Shown here: piece after piece, positions 18,727 to 30,405 of the stretch
How the letters are laid out: each line of letters starts with the position of its first letter
Numbering within the stretch: position 1 is the first letter of the stretch
Assembly: GCA_025529335.1 (NCBI GenBank)
Contig: JAMYHX010000004.1
Coordinates: 124,001-188,000 of the forward strand
Reading direction: 5' to 3'
Source of the DNA: Rhizopus sp. PT2906
Lineage: Eukaryota > Mucoromycota > Mucoromycetes > Mucorales > Rhizopodaceae
Length of the DNA stretch: 64,000 nt
Translations under genes and position numbers: made by a program
Notes under the pieces: model-generated
Databases searched by the model: none
What the model saw: only the letters and a program-made list of their open reading frames with translations
What the model was told of the DNA's origin: nothing

Positions 18727-20100
18727 TTAAAAAAATTTGTTTTTACGGTTTGGTTCAAAAGTAGAGTCATATTCAGCTGCCTTTGCTTGAAGATTAACAG
18801 ATGATCCGTAAAGGTGTACCTTGGAGTCTTGAAGCACGCCAACACGCATACCTGAAAGCAGATTACGTGCAGCATTTGAGTGATTATAGATGCCACCATT
18901 AAAGGACTTGGTCATATCCTTGCCAATGCCAAACTCCAAGTATTTGCATCCACCAGGGTGATCAAATTTTTCTACGTCATAAATCATACCGTCAAGGATC
19001 ACCCATCTCTTGTTGTGCGTGGCCACCATGTCATGAACTTCCTGCAAGCTGTAGACTGGAAGCTCCTTGAGCTGTGGGCCAAACTTGAGCTTGCTCTTGA
19101 GTGCATCGACTTTTTTTTCCATCATCTGTACACGTCCCTTTTCGATTTCGTTGCTTGGGAACGTCTTTAAACCATATGTCAGGCCGAAGAAATTGAGAGT
19201 CTTGATGAACCATTTGGTGGGATCATACTGGTACCAGAGGATAGCGTTTCGGTAGTCTTGGGGGAACTCGTGATGGAAGTTGTGGTACCCTTCGCCACAA
19301 GTAACAAGAGCTGTAATCCATGAGTTCTTGGGTGTATGATAGTCGTCATAGGGAGTATCACCAATATAATGAGCAAGCGAATTGACACAGAAGGTAGCAT
19401 GATGAACAAAGACAAGTCGACAGAGACCAGCAAAGATCAGACCTCCCTTGAAATCACCCCATCCGAAACCAGCGACAAGTGCAGGGAAAAGGAAAGCCAT
19501 GGTAGCTGCAAAGTAAAGGTAGTAGCGGTGCTGAAATTGGACAAGAGGATCAGACCTAAGATCGGCCGTGTCAGCATAGCCTATTCTGTTCTTGGGTCTA
19601 TTGACAAGCATCCATCCGATGTGAGAAAAGAAGAAGCCACGCGGAGCAGCATAAGGATCCTTATCAGAGTCAGTCCAGCGGTGATGTGCGCGGTGCCCTC
19701 GAGACCACCATTGGATAGAACCTTCAAATGCGCCAGAACCAGCCAAGCAGAGAAAGATTTGTGTTAGTTTTGTACAATTGTAGGACCTATGAGCCCAGTA
19801 ACGGTGATAGCCAGCAGTGATGCCAAGTGCGGTAATAAAGTAGTAGAGAATGGACCAGTAGAATGTTTTGGTCTGTAAAGGTGTGTGCAGAGCAGAGTAG
19901 ATGGCAAGTAAAGGCGTAGATGTTAATAAGATAGTTTGAAACCAATTGACATGCTTGGTAAAGTTGCGTAGTGTCGTTGGTTCATCAAATAGTGGAGGAA
20001 GATTAGGGTTTGCCATAGGCGGCTGTCGATTTTCGGTTTCTGTATAAGCATACGGAGGGAACTTTTCCTCTACGGCAACTTGCGTTTGGGTTACAGACAT
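18727..20100 (-). CDS. OLE1: Delta-9 acyl-CoA (stearoyl-CoA) desaturase with C-terminal cytochrome b5 domain
   Basis: A single-exon gene of 457 residues, the usual Ole1 architecture. Four hydrophobic spans surround three histidine boxes: HRYWAH near residue 99, HRAHH near 136, and HNFHH near 273. Together these bind the di-iron centre. A fused cytochrome b5 domain at about residues 340-435 carries the heme motif HPGG and a second histidine in NHSN. The enzyme inserts the delta-9 double bond in palmitoyl- and stearoyl-CoA at the ER membrane, with electrons delivered through its own b5 domain. The start is supported by a TATA element 42 nt upstream and by alignment with the family N-terminus. 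It lies 277 bp downstream of the NADH dehydrogenase start, on the same strand, with a separate promoter. Confidence 0.96.
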   Translation of the reverse strand: MSVTQTQVAVEEKFPPYAYTETENRQPPMANPNLPPLFDEPTTLRNFTKHVNWFQTILLTSTPLLAIYSALHTPLQTKTFYWSILYYFITALGITAGYHRYWAHRSYNCTKLTQIFLCLAGSGAFEGSIQWWSRGHRAHHRWTDSDKDPYAAPRGFFFSHIGWMLVNRPKNRIGYADTADLRSDPLVQFQHRYYLYFAATMAFLFPALVAGFGWGDFKGGLIFAGLCRLVFVHHATFCVNSLAHYIGDTPYDDYHTPKNSWITALVTCGEGYHNFHHEFPQDYRNAILWYQYDPTKWFIKTLNFFGLTYGLKTFPSNEIEKGRVQMMEKKVDALKSKLKFGPQLKELPVYSLQEVHDMVATHNKRWVILDGMIYDVEKFDHPGGCKYLEFGIGKDMTKSFNGGIYNHSNAARNLLSGMRVGVLQDSKVHLYGSSVNLQAKAAEYDSTFEPNRKNKFF

Positions 20101-21454
20101 GGTTGATAATGAAAGAAAGGCGTCATGAATGGAGCGTTGCCTTTATATATACATATGGCCAGATCCAAAAAAAAAGAAATTGATTCTTTATCGATAAGGC
20201 ATAATACAATTGTTGAGCTACCCTCTGGGGAAAGGGGGAATAATCTATTACTGGGGCCTGCTCTATAAATGTTTCTAATCTGAAGCTTGGCAGGTGCTTG
20301 TGAAAAAAAATTTATAGTATTAGAATGAATGGAACTTTATGACTTTTTATCAAAGGAATTGGCTCATAATACACCCACATGCTCTTATTCTACATCTCTA
20401 GCCTACCTGTCATCCTTTATCCTTTTTTTTGTTTTGCTATTTCTTGCATTGATAAGCCAGAGAGAGAGGGCAAACTTTGGGGGCGGAAAATGAAATCAGA
20501 TGATATTTTACAGCCTTAAATAAAAGAATAGCAGTTGCTTATAGTTTACTTTACATATGCTTATCATATGCAAATGTAAGATGCATTCAAAGAAAACGAA
20601 TGCTTGAACAGATCACGAATCCCTTTATTGTAATGAACATTTATGAGATATGAATGGATTTTCTACTTTTTTTAATATTTGTGGTGCGATTTTTATTCAC
20701 TTTTGAAGTAACGATTGATGTTACTTATGTTCCCCATTTACCCTTTTCGATAAACTCGACACACTCCCCCTTTTTTTGCCGCTCATATATTTTCAATGTA
20801 ATATACATCGATGATACCACTGCTGTTATTTGTCACTCATGGCAAGATTTAATAGTTTATTTTTGGCGTTTATTCATAGATTCTACTTTTTCATTTACAA
20901 ATCAAAAAAAAAGGGGGAGCATATGCAAAGATGATTTCTATTGTTGTTTGAACAATCTCAAGTATTGATCGACCTGCTATCCTTTTTTGTTTTAAACTAG
21001 TTTATCATAATGGCAATTAGCAGCCAATTCTTGTTCTCTATTTTTGTGCTTACTTATGACGTTTGATAAAGTAACTACATCATCATTAAAAAGAAAGTGA
21101 TGTACCTTGATCTTGATGAAAACTGATACTTATGCTTTTTTCGTTCGATTGAACACAATTGATTATTGCTCGTTTTCTTTTTTTTTTCCAGGAAACTGGG
21201 ATCATCCACTAAATTAAGGTGACATCTATTCAATTTAAGTGTACGATCACAAAGACATGGAGTATACACTTGATTTCCAAAAAAGGAAAACATGACTGCT
21301 TGATTTCTTCAAACTCTCATCAGTATGAAGTCATAACGTCGTTTTGCATGAAAAAGAGACAAGGTGTTTCTGGAAAGATAAAAGATATATATAACTCTTA
21401 TTCTTTCCTCTTTTTTTTTCTTTTCCTTCTGATAATCTATATACTCTTATTATA
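20101..21454. other. Divergent promoter region OLE1 / Ish1-type gene
   Basis: About 1.35 kb between two divergently transcribed genes. Apart from the TATA element of OLE1 and pyrimidine-rich tracts before the plus-strand gene, nothing is recognised. A plus-strand open frame at 20654-20968 is not supported by domains, codon pattern or splice sites. Confidence 0.5.
20142..20152 (-). promoter_or_regulatory. TATA element of the OLE1 promoter
   Basis: On the minus strand TATATATAAAG lies about 42-52 nt upstream of the OLE1 ATG. The position suits a core promoter with a short leader. Confidence 0.45.
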
Positions 21455-22891
21455 ATGAAAGCCAAGTTTTTATCTCTTTCTCTTGCTTACGCTGTATGTC
21501 TCGTCTTGCTTGCTACTGAAACACAAGCTAAAGGTAAGGGTTGCATTGACGTGTATCGAGTTGAGTATTTATTATAATAATTAGCCAAAGAAACAAGATC
21601 AGTTGATGACCTTAGCAGCTGGACTAAAGACCAAGTCCAAGCTTACCTTGACAAATATCAAATTGTCTATGATAAAAACGCAAATGATGATACTCTCTTA
21701 ACCACTGTCAAAAAGTACCGTGACGCTGCTATGGCCAACGCCAATATCTTTATCAACAATCAGTCTGATGTTGTCAACAGATTGATGGATGCCGCCAAGA
21801 TCAAGCTGACGAGCAGCTACAAGTTATCAACCGAGAACGCCAATGATTTAATCAATGATATTCAACACAGCTTGAAGCAATTGGAGCTCAGTGGAGCCTT
21901 AACTCGTGACAAGGTCAAGCATTCTCTTGATAAATTGCAGCACAAGGCTGTCAAGCAAAAGATCATCACTGAATCTCAGTTCAAAGAACTGGCCAAGGAT
22001 ATTGAAGACAACTTTTATAGTCCTACCTGGTATCAGCGTCTCCTCAACTGGGCTCCTTCTACTTCGAATGTCTTCCCCGATGACTCTTATCATACATGGC
22101 TCAAGTCTACCATCACAAATCGCTTACAGGAAAACAAGGAGTTGACAAAGGAACAGATTACTGGCGTTGTTGATACTTTGAAGAGTGCCATCTCATCTGC
22201 TTCCTCTTCTGCCTCGGATCTGTCCAAGTTAGGTGACGCCAAGTGGTGGCAAAAGTTGAGTAATGACCTCGAAAAGAATGCCAAGTTAAAGCAGAACCAA
22301 GTCGAAAGTGTGATTGAATCACTCCGTGATGAAGTCACTGCTTACAAAATCTTTGCTATGGATTACGCTAGCGAAACATCCGAACAAACCCAGCACGCCT
22401 TTGCCCGCGCCGGTCAATACCTCAAGGACACAGGCAACACCATCTATGAAAAGGTCATGCATCCTCTGAAATCTAACTCTGCAGCTGCTAGTGCCTCAGT
22501 TAGTAGTGCTGTCTCTGTTGCTTCTGAAGCTGCTACTTCAGCTACAGATGCTGCTGCTGAATCTGCCTCCATCCTGCGTGCCAAGGCGACAGAAGGTGTC
22601 AATGACGCACAAAATTCGTTTGGTCACTACTGGCGTCAAAAGGAACTTGATAGCTACAGAAAACTTGGATATACCGAAGCCCATATCGAATGGATTCAAA
22701 ATTATCTTTCCAAGACATTCACGGATAAGAAGAACTTGACTAAAGATACAGTCTATAATGCTATTCGTACTATTCGTCAGTACTTGGTTCAAGCCAAAGT
22801 ACAAACAGCCGCTCATATTGATGCTCAATTAAAGTCACTTGAGGAGCTTATTGAATATTGGAGAAGACATGCCGTTCGCGATGAATTGTAA
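21455..22891 (+). CDS. Ish1/Msc1-family protein with signal peptide and ER-retrieval-like tail
   Basis: Two exons (21455-21533, 21585-22891) give 461 residues. Exon 1 codes for a signal peptide of about 25 residues with a cleavage site after TQA. The mature protein starts with a segment SSWTKDQVQAYLDKYQI, typical of the repeat found in Schizosaccharomyces Ish1 and yeast Msc1, and further copies follow (DDSYHTWLKSTI.., WWQKL.., GYTEAHIEWIQNYL..). Regions between them are long charged amphipathic helices and an Ala/Ser-rich stretch around residues 330-370. The last four residues are RDEL, resembling the HDEL/KDEL retrieval signal. Family members sit at the nuclear envelope or ER lumen and respond to stress. 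Localisation here is inferred from the signal peptide plus RDEL. Confidence 0.8.
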
Positions 22892-23347
22892 ATAAGTTTA
22901 TTATATAGCTTCATACTTCCCCTCGGGTAAACAAACAAACAAACAAACAAAAAAAAAAACTCTTCTTTACACTAATACAATGCATTATCATTCACATTGA
23001 ATAAAGTTTTTTTATTTTAAAAAAGAGATGTTCTTACAATGATAAAATGTTTATCGCATGAAATTTCTAAAGCCTGTTTAATTTATTCTAGTCTTCTCGT
23101 ACGACTTGTCTAATATACAATGACGACTCTTTTTTATGATGACATGGTACGATATTACTAACCAGATCATGCCCCCAAACCAAGTTTGTTTCACTTTAAA
23201 GCATACATAATTTAGGTGCATATCAACGTCACTTTAATTAAAGATTGCGTTAGAGACTGTCATGGTTAAAACAGAAAGAATTGATCAGCCGCGCAGCAGT
23301 GGGCAATCAAGCAAAATTTTATTATGGTATAAGGGACGTTGCCGAGC
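22892..23347. other. Convergent intergenic spacer
   Basis: About 455 bp between the stop codons of the Ish1-type gene and the protein kinase gene. It contains a (CAAA)n-like repeat at 22932-22953 and poly(A) signals such as AATAAA. No gene is seen. Confidence 0.55.
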
Positions 23348-26243
23348 CTAAACAGCAACCATGGTTTCTTTATGGTTATCAAGTAGAGCACCAATGCTTC
23401 CACCACTACTAGCTGTGCTCATTCTATTATTATTATTATCATTGTTGTTGTTGTTGTTGTCGCTTGTAGTATCATGCAATCGTCCTTCTTCTTCTTCTTC
23501 AACAGTGGATTCAGCAACTGAATGCTGATTCAAGTATCCGTTCTTTTGTTTTAACTTTAAGGAATCCATCAATGTATGATATAAGTATTTGTAAGCCCAG
23601 ACATTGCCTCTCATTCGACGCATGTCTACAATATAAAGACCAGGTAGATTCTTTATCCTACAGAGCTCAATACTGAATCTGACCTCGTCGCCTGGATCGA
23701 CGGAGGGTTCACCATAGATAACACTCTTCTTTTCCTTTGGTTCTGAAGGAGGGTGCTGACTAGCTGTGCTCGATCTGCGCAAGATGTTGCGAAGATGAGG
23801 GTTATGTGGTTGAGGATGATGAATAGGAGGCATCTTCTTAGGTCGCACACATTTCAATTTGTATTCGCCTCCATCTCGCTTAAACTCGAGTCCCATTGCT
23901 TTCAAAGTCTGCTTCACTTCGACAAACACTTGAGCGGGCGGTCGAGAGGTCAGTGCTTCCTGATCGACAGCACCGTGATGAGTACGAAGTTTAGGATCAT
24001 TCGATACATATGCATTCGGCTGTCCACTTGATCTGTTGACAGTACCTATATCAATGGGAGTCATCAGTAAGACAAAACTCTTGTCATGATCGTTCCACAC
24101 TTACTTAATGGTTTTTTCTTGAACCAATCCATAAACTTCTTTCCGGCACTACGGTGTTTTTCTTTATCGGACATGGTATGCTCAGAAACGGAAGGTACCA
24201 TGTGAGCTTGGTTGTCCGCAGGTCGATGTGATGTTGTTGTTGTTGTCGTCGTCGTCGTTGGCTGACGTCTGTGAGCGATGTTGTCTGTCACCGAGTTTAC
24301 CAAGAGACTAAGTGTCTTTCGTCTTGTACCCGTGGACGAGGGTCGTGCAGTCGAAGGTGTCGTCGCTGTCGGTATGTTGCTCGCACGATTGTGTCGTTTG
24401 TGAGGCGTGCTTGCGCTCGAATTAGGGGTTGGACTAGTATTATTTGTGTTACGACGCTGTATGCTGGATAAGAATTTAGCTTGCAAAATCGAGGAATGAC
24501 TTTCTTCTGTTGCTGCTGATGCCGTTGCTAGTGACATGTGCCTTGTACGCTTTTCATTCGTGTTACGTGGTTTAGGCGTGGTGCTGTGACCAGAAAGGAA
24601 ATGGAGAACCTTTTCGGTGGATGAAGAAACAGTTGATTTGGGACGTACTTTGTTCTTTGCTGCCCGTTGTATGGGCTCTTTGGATGATGTTTGCTTATTT
24701 TCTTTTTCTGGTGTAGGTAATTCTTCTTTTTTGGGTTCCGTAGTTGTTGTGGTGGATGATGCAACTGTAGATGAAACATCCTCCATGACGACGTCTTGTT
24801 GTGGTGGTGGCTCTTGCTGTTGTGATGGTGGCTGTTGTTCTTGTGCTTGTTCATTTTCTGGCTGAGTCATATCAAGGGTTGATGTACTTGCTGGTATTAC
24901 TTGATCTTGCTCGGTGGTGTCTTCCTTTTCGGGCACAATAGCAAGTGACGACGAGCCTCTCTTTGTCAGCACACTCTTCATCTGTTCTTGTTCTTCGTCT
25001 TCATTAATATTTACAAATAGGTGTCTATGTGCACTGAGCCAAGGATGAGCCATAATTGTTTCCATAGTACATCTCTTTTCGGGATCTGGAACGAGCATGA
25101 GACTAAGTAGATCACAGGCTTCTTTGGATATATAGTCTGGGAATATAAGTGGTGTGCTCAGGATATACTTATACAGCAGATTGATGTTGTAACTGTCTGG
25201 ATTTGCTGGATCGTCGTCGTAAGGTAGATAACCGCAGAGCATAGCAAAAAGAATTACACCACATGACCAAATGTCGACTGCGGGACCAACGTAAACGCCT
25301 TGATTCATGACAAGTTCAGGTGCAGCATAGCATGGAGAACCACAGGATGTTGACATTAGATCGTCCATGGGTGAAGAAAACTGGTTAGCAAATCCAAAGT
25401 CAGTAATTAATACATTTCTATTTCTATCTAACAAAAGATTTTCCTATTCCATGTGTCAGTATCAATACACTATTATCTAAAAAGAGATTCTTACCAGCTT
25501 CAAATCTCTGTGTACAATGCGTTTTTGATGCATGTAGTGTACACCACTCATCAGCTGTGCAAACAATCGACTGGCATCTTTTTCCTTGAGATAACGATGA
25601 GCGAGGATATAATCAAATAGCTCACCACCAGTAGCACATTGTAAGATGATACCAATATATTTTTCCGTTTCAATTACATCATACAATTCTACAATGTTTG
25701 GATGATGAAGTCTCTGTCGATTGTATCAATATTTGTGTAAGTACAATATATTGTAATATTTTACCCGTAACACAGATATTTCTCTCTCCACTTTAGTCAT
25801 ACGTGATGATGAATCTATACTTTCCTTTCTGATCAATTTGATAGCTACCTACAATAGTATGAATATACATAACAAGGGGGGGAAAGAAATAGATTCCAAA
25901 AAGCTACCTCCTGGCCTGACTTGATTTCGATACCAAACTTGACTTTACCAAATTCTCCTTCTCCCAAAGTTTGTAATAATAAATATGGACCAAACACAGT
26001 TGGTTTTCTTCCAGGAGGTAATTGATAATGATATAGCTGGTAATAGTATTGCCACCATGGTTGATTCCGCTTTTTCTCTTGGTGCTCTTCTTCTTGCTGT
26101 CGCATCTTTTGTAGCTCACTTGGCATTGCAGTGACAGAATAAGCTCTTTGTTGATGTCGAGACGGAGTTGGTTCGCTACTGTCGGCACTTGAAGGAATAA
26201 AACTCATAAAACTGTTTCGCTCTTCCTGATGTGAAAAAGTCAT
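23348..26243 (-). CDS. CAMK-family serine/threonine protein kinase with KA1-like C-terminus
   Basis: Five exons (25908-26243, 25765-25848, 25495-25713, 24105-25443, 23348-24045) give 891 residues. A polar N-terminus of about 80 residues precedes the kinase domain. The glycine loop LGEGEFGKVKFG is in exon 1, the ATP-binding lysine in VAIKLIRK opens exon 2, HRDLK closes exon 3, and ENLLLD, DFGFAN and APELVM are in exon 4. A long, low-complexity region rich in Ser, Thr, Pro and Gln follows. The C-terminus (RFSIELCRIKNLPGLYIVDM.., GNVWAYKYLYHTLMDSLKL) matches a KA1 phospholipid-binding domain as in MARK/Kin1 kinases. The kinase is probably cytoplasmic or cortical and acts in polarity or cell-cycle control by family analogy. 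The exact orthologue (Kin1, Kin4 or YPL150W type) is not settled. Confidence 0.88.
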
Positions 26244-27894
26244 GGTTGCAAGATTCCCTTCTTTTACTATCTCTTATAAAAAGATATAAAACGTGACAAA
26301 TCTCCTTTTTTAGGAAATACAAAAAAGGGGGGAAATTGGGAATTGGAGCGAAGGAAGAACAAAAAAGAAGAGAAGAAAAAAAAAACACTTGAAGGGCTAT
26401 AATAACTTGTTTAATCTCCGCTGCTTGTATCTGGACTTTATGATTTGCTTGTGACTATTTTATCCTGTCATGGTATCTATGGCAATGAAGAGCCTTACAT
26501 TTTCGTTGCTATAGAGAATGGTTGTAGTAGAAAGTTTTGTCCATTGTATTTCTCTTGGAAGTATAACGAATCTTGTTTGATATGTAACAGATGGATGGTT
26601 CTTATAAACATGGTTTTTCATCTATATTGTCCAATAAAAAGCTGCATGAGTTAAATTATGCCTTTCATCATCTTTGCTGTGTCTATGTGTGTTTTGTATG
26701 CAAAGTGAAACCTCAATTTCAATGGTTTCTTTATTTACTCTGAAACCTTTAAAGACATGGTACTTTGTAAAGAAGAATGACCAAGAAACATGTGCGATAG
26801 CCCATAAAGCAGATTTTGCTAGAAGAGCATCTTGTTATGCGTCCCTGAAAATCAATTTGTTTGGGCTGCATAAAAGGCGGCATCAATCTTGATAGGGACA
26901 CCTTTCTCCCTTTTTTTCCGAATGAAACGTTTAAAAAAAGGAAAAGAAAAAAGAGGCGAAACAAGTCATGCGCTCGGGGCAGCTGATTTCCTGGAGCAGT
27001 CGTATCTGTCACACGGTCTAAAGCATAAATATAGACACTGGAGGAGGACTTTGGTCCCCGTTAGGGCTAGCTGAAAATGTAGTATTGAATAGTCAAATAG
27101 GATTCCTCTCTTTATGTCTTTCTAAAGTAAGATTCTTTTTTTAGCTTTCATCTTTAATAGTAATCGATGTTTGATTCTGTTTCTAAGACGATTCATTGAA
27201 GATGACGTTGAAGGACTATGCTGTTTATGGACATGTAATAACAAACTCTGCCTTAGAATACTGCAGAAAGTCTCTGAACCAATAAACGGTTGCTTTTTTT
27301 TAAGAGAGTTTCTTGTAGTTCTGATTAGTTATGAGAAACACACTCATACAACTGTTACAGATGAGTATTTTTGTGTATGAAATAGAGAGATGGGATTTCT
27401 CAATATGCTACATGTCTAAAAATATGTTTCAGGATCTAGAATGGGTACACATGGGATAGAGTCTTTTTTAGAGTTTTTGGTAGCTCCAACTATTACAGTT
27501 TCTAAAAAAAGATAGATAATAATATCCTATTGCTGGATATGCAGTAAATAGCTGTATCAAAAACAAACTTTTTACCACCTGATACCATGGCAACATTCTC
27601 TAATTTTGTTGGTAAATGTGTCGACAATGAAAATAGTCGTAAACAGAGAAAGTTGAAAGAGGAAGGGGGGCGGGGAGGATGACCTGGAAAAGCAGGAGGT
27701 GAGGGGAATAAAAAAAAAAAAAAAAAAGTAAAATGGAAAGGTACGTCTGTATGGCGATTTAACACGAATACGATAGATGAGATCACTACTTGAAACATAA
27801 AGCATAAAAAAATGCAAGATGATGCGCATAATACGAAGGTATACAGTTTATTTACATATGGACTTTTTTTTTTTCATAAAGGATAAAAAAGGGC
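26244..27894. other. Intergenic region
   Basis: About 1.65 kb between the start of the kinase gene and the stop of the HAD gene, both on minus. Open frames on either strand are short, cysteine- and phenylalanine-rich, and have no recognisable domain. An A-rich tract (27711-27727) is followed by an AT-rich stretch. No RNA gene was recognised. Confidence 0.5.
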
Positions 27895-28759
27895 TTAAAC
27901 ATAAACACTGTTATCTCTTATAAAGTGATAGCTTAATTCGTTTTCATCTCCATGAGGTTCATCATCAGATTCTTCTTCTACTTCAATGGTTTCATATTGG
28001 AAATAAGTGTGACGGTACTGTTGATTGAAGTAAATATTGTAGTCATCAAATGAGTAGATGCAATGTTTTAGTGGGCTTGAAGGTTTTGGGAATTGAGCCA
28101 TGACCTGCTTCCAATTAAACACTCGGTTGATGCGAGGTGGCAAATCATGATGGTTCCAAGTGTATTTCCCCTGTCGATCATAGAGTAAGATATTCATGTT
28201 GAGACGGGTACAGTCCAGGGCATGTTCAAGAGAATCATCAATCAGGACATCAACACCAATTTCTTGACAGATGAGTGATTTAGATTTAGAAATATATTCA
28301 AGTTTTTCTCTTTCAGTCAAGTAAAGGTTACAAAAATAGATACTTTCAAAGATGCCTTCATAAACAGTTAATATACACAAAATTACACATGAAAGCATAT
28401 TTACCTGGGTAGTGCCGGTCAATGAATTTTTTTGTTTTTTCAGCGATAAATTGTTGCCTTGAAGTAATAATGACCAATTGAAAATGCCTCTTTTTGAGCA
28501 TCTTTAGTGCTTCCAAGGCAAAATCCTTGACTGGTTTAATACGATCAAAGTAGCTGGAATCATAAAATTCCCTTATTTTTCTATAAGTTTCCTCTCTAGT
28601 TCCGCCCCATACTTTCCAATAATCAAGTGTATGAAAATCTGTGACACTAAAATTAGTACAATAGGTATCATTGTGCCATTCAACTAGGCTGTCCAATGTA
28701 TGGCATAGTGTTTGATCCAAGTCCACTGCAATCAATTTACGTGCTTCTCTTGTTGGCAT
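27895..28759 (-). CDS. HAD-superfamily hydrolase, 5'-nucleotidase (NT5C)-like
   Basis: Two exons (28405-28759, 27895-28355) give 271 residues. HAD motif I is DLDQTL, with the nucleophile D13 and acid/base D15. Motif II is IITSR, and motif IV is LIDDSLEHA. The cap region between motifs I and II contains WHNDTYCTNFSVTDFHTLDYWKVWGGTREE, resembling the deoxyribonucleotidase and related phosphatases of the NT5C type. The C-terminus after about residue 200 is acidic and specific to this protein. Predicted role is hydrolysis of a phosphomonoester, perhaps a nucleotide, in the cytosol; the substrate is inferred and uncertain. The intron acceptor ends in TGAAG, the only AG that keeps the frame. Confidence 0.78.
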
Positions 28760-28912
28760 AGTGATGGAAAAAAAAAATTAAGGAAATTGAAAAATTAGAA
28801 AAAAGAAAAAAAGAGAAAAGGGGGATGCATGTTGTATATAGCTAAATATATATATTTTTGGCAGAGAAACAACAGCTTCGGGAGTTTTAATTTTTTTTTT
28901 TTTCTTTTTTTT

Positions 28913-29659
28913 TTAACTCCTTAAAGGGTACTTATTGAAAAAGATTGAGTCTGTATTGACAATAGATATCAACACGATAACATCCTTATAGTCCTTGGCA
29001 TATTTTCTAGTGATCCTTTTCACTATGGATGCAGTTTTACCGGATTGAGTCCAGATATGAAGTATGTATTTATCAATTTGAATTCCTTGGTTTGCCTTAA
29101 CCATGGCGTTCAGTTTCCTTTTTAGTAATTTATCCGCATCATATTTGGTATATGGACGATTGAAAGCGACGGCGCGTGTGACAGAGACACCAACGGTCAA
29201 TGCATTATTATACATGGCTGCATAATCCAATAGAGGTCCTTCTGCTACTTTCATTTCTGTTTCTGTCTTTACTAGATTAAGTCCGACTAGTCGATTGAAT
29301 AGTTCGATAGATAGTGCCTCACTGTATTCGCTTGATCCTCCATTGTTACCTGTCGTCATGATACGATTGGCTCCGTTTCCAAGCTTAATTAAGCCATGGG
29401 TGATACCAACATTATTGGAGATGACTGTGAACATGCATGGTTGAATTAGGCTATTTAAGAGTATCATCATGGACCCTCGTGAGGTATAAATAGTCATATC
29501 TGGGTATCGGAACTGGAGTCGTTTGTTCAGGATCCATTGTTTGGAAAATGAAACGAGTTGATGATAAAATGGTCTATGAACTCTCTTTTGAATAAAAGAA
29601 GAGAATGAAAAAGAGAGTGACGATCTTGTAAATTGCATAAAGGACTGTTTATATATCAA
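28913..29659 (-). CDS. AAC4-like conserved protein, possible mitochondrial PD-(D/E)XK-fold protein
   Basis: A single frame of up to 248 residues. An internal Met at residue 8 (start 29638) gives an N-terminus rich in Ser, Arg, Phe and Gln without acidic residues, typical of mitochondrial import signals, and may be the true start. The core has SSEYSEALSIE, a KTETEMKVAEG segment ending in LLDY, and GVSVTRAVAFNRPYT, followed by DADKLLKRKLNAMVKA. This pattern matches a family named after the Dictyostelium AAC-rich mRNA clone AAC4. The spacing of Glu, Glu and Asp before the VSVTRA strand resembles a PD-(D/E)XK nuclease-like core. Both the family and the fold are from recall and need a profile search. 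Function unknown. Confidence 0.6.
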   Translation of the reverse strand: MIYKQSFMQFTRSSLSFSFSSFIQKRVHRPFYHQLVSFSKQWILNKRLQFRYPDMTIYTSRGSMMILLNSLIQPCMFTVISNNVGITHGLIKLGNGANRIMTTGNNGGSSEYSEALSIELFNRLVGLNLVKTETEMKVAEGPLLDYAAMYNNALTVGVSVTRAVAFNRPYTKYDADKLLKRKLNAMVKANQGIQIDKYILHIWTQSGKTASIVKRITRKYAKDYKDVIVLISIVNTDSIFFNKYPLRS

Positions 29660-30405
29660 TAAAGAAAAAGGAAAAAAGTAGAAGGGGGAAAAAAGGAAAA
29701 AATTAGGAAATACATCATACCATAGTCATGCGCCCTTGGTTGCATAAAGTAGCAGTCCACCCCTTTGAGTGTTAAGCTCCTTTTTGTCCATCTTTTAGAA
29801 ATCACCTACCCCCCCCCTCTCTTTCTCTCTCTTACTAATCCTCCTTTTTATATTTTTTCTTCTTTCCCCCCTTCTCTCCTATATTGATGTGAAGCTCCTT
29901 GGTAAAAATTGACATTAGTCAAGATAACAAAGACCATGTTTCATAGTGCAATATATGCATTCACAAGATATAAGTACATATCAACAAAAGGCAAAGTATG
30001 TTCATTTGACAGCGACTATCACTACTATCCCCCTTTTTTTTTCCTTTTCTTTTATTTATGTGTGTGTGTGTGTTTTTTTTTTGATCCTGTCAAGTTGGAT
30101 TGATAGATCAACTCCTGACCCAAAAAAAAGTGTATCTCCTTAAAGAGCCAGCTTTTTCTGCTATAAATAATAATGTTGATGAATGTGTAGGTTATGATCA
30201 AAATTAAAAAATCAGCTAAACTAAGTTTGTTGTGTGCCTGTGTGTTCATGTGTATATGCGTATTATTTGTGTGTGTGCCGATCATCATGATTTTGTCTGT
30301 CATTCAGCTGCATATCCCTTTTATAAATATAAACCTCTTTTTTCTCTCTCTCTTTCTCTTTTCTTTTCTTTTCTTTTGTTTTCTTTCTATTCTTTCTTTG
30401 TCGTC
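29660..30405. other. Divergent promoter region, AAC4-like gene / homeobox gene
   Basis: About 745 bp. Long pyrimidine tracts (29801-29880 and 30338-30400) and GT repeats (30060-30073 and 30220-30275) are visible, as is common in leaders of this genome. No additional gene is seen. Confidence 0.5.

Noticed and set aside
19336..19767. Plus-strand open frame of 143 codons
   Set aside because: Antisense shadow of OLE1; the desaturase frame is complete and has all histidine boxes.
20654..20968. Plus-strand open frame of 104 codons in the OLE1 promoter region
   Set aside because: AT-rich, Phe-rich composition typical of random frames here; no domain or conserved motif.
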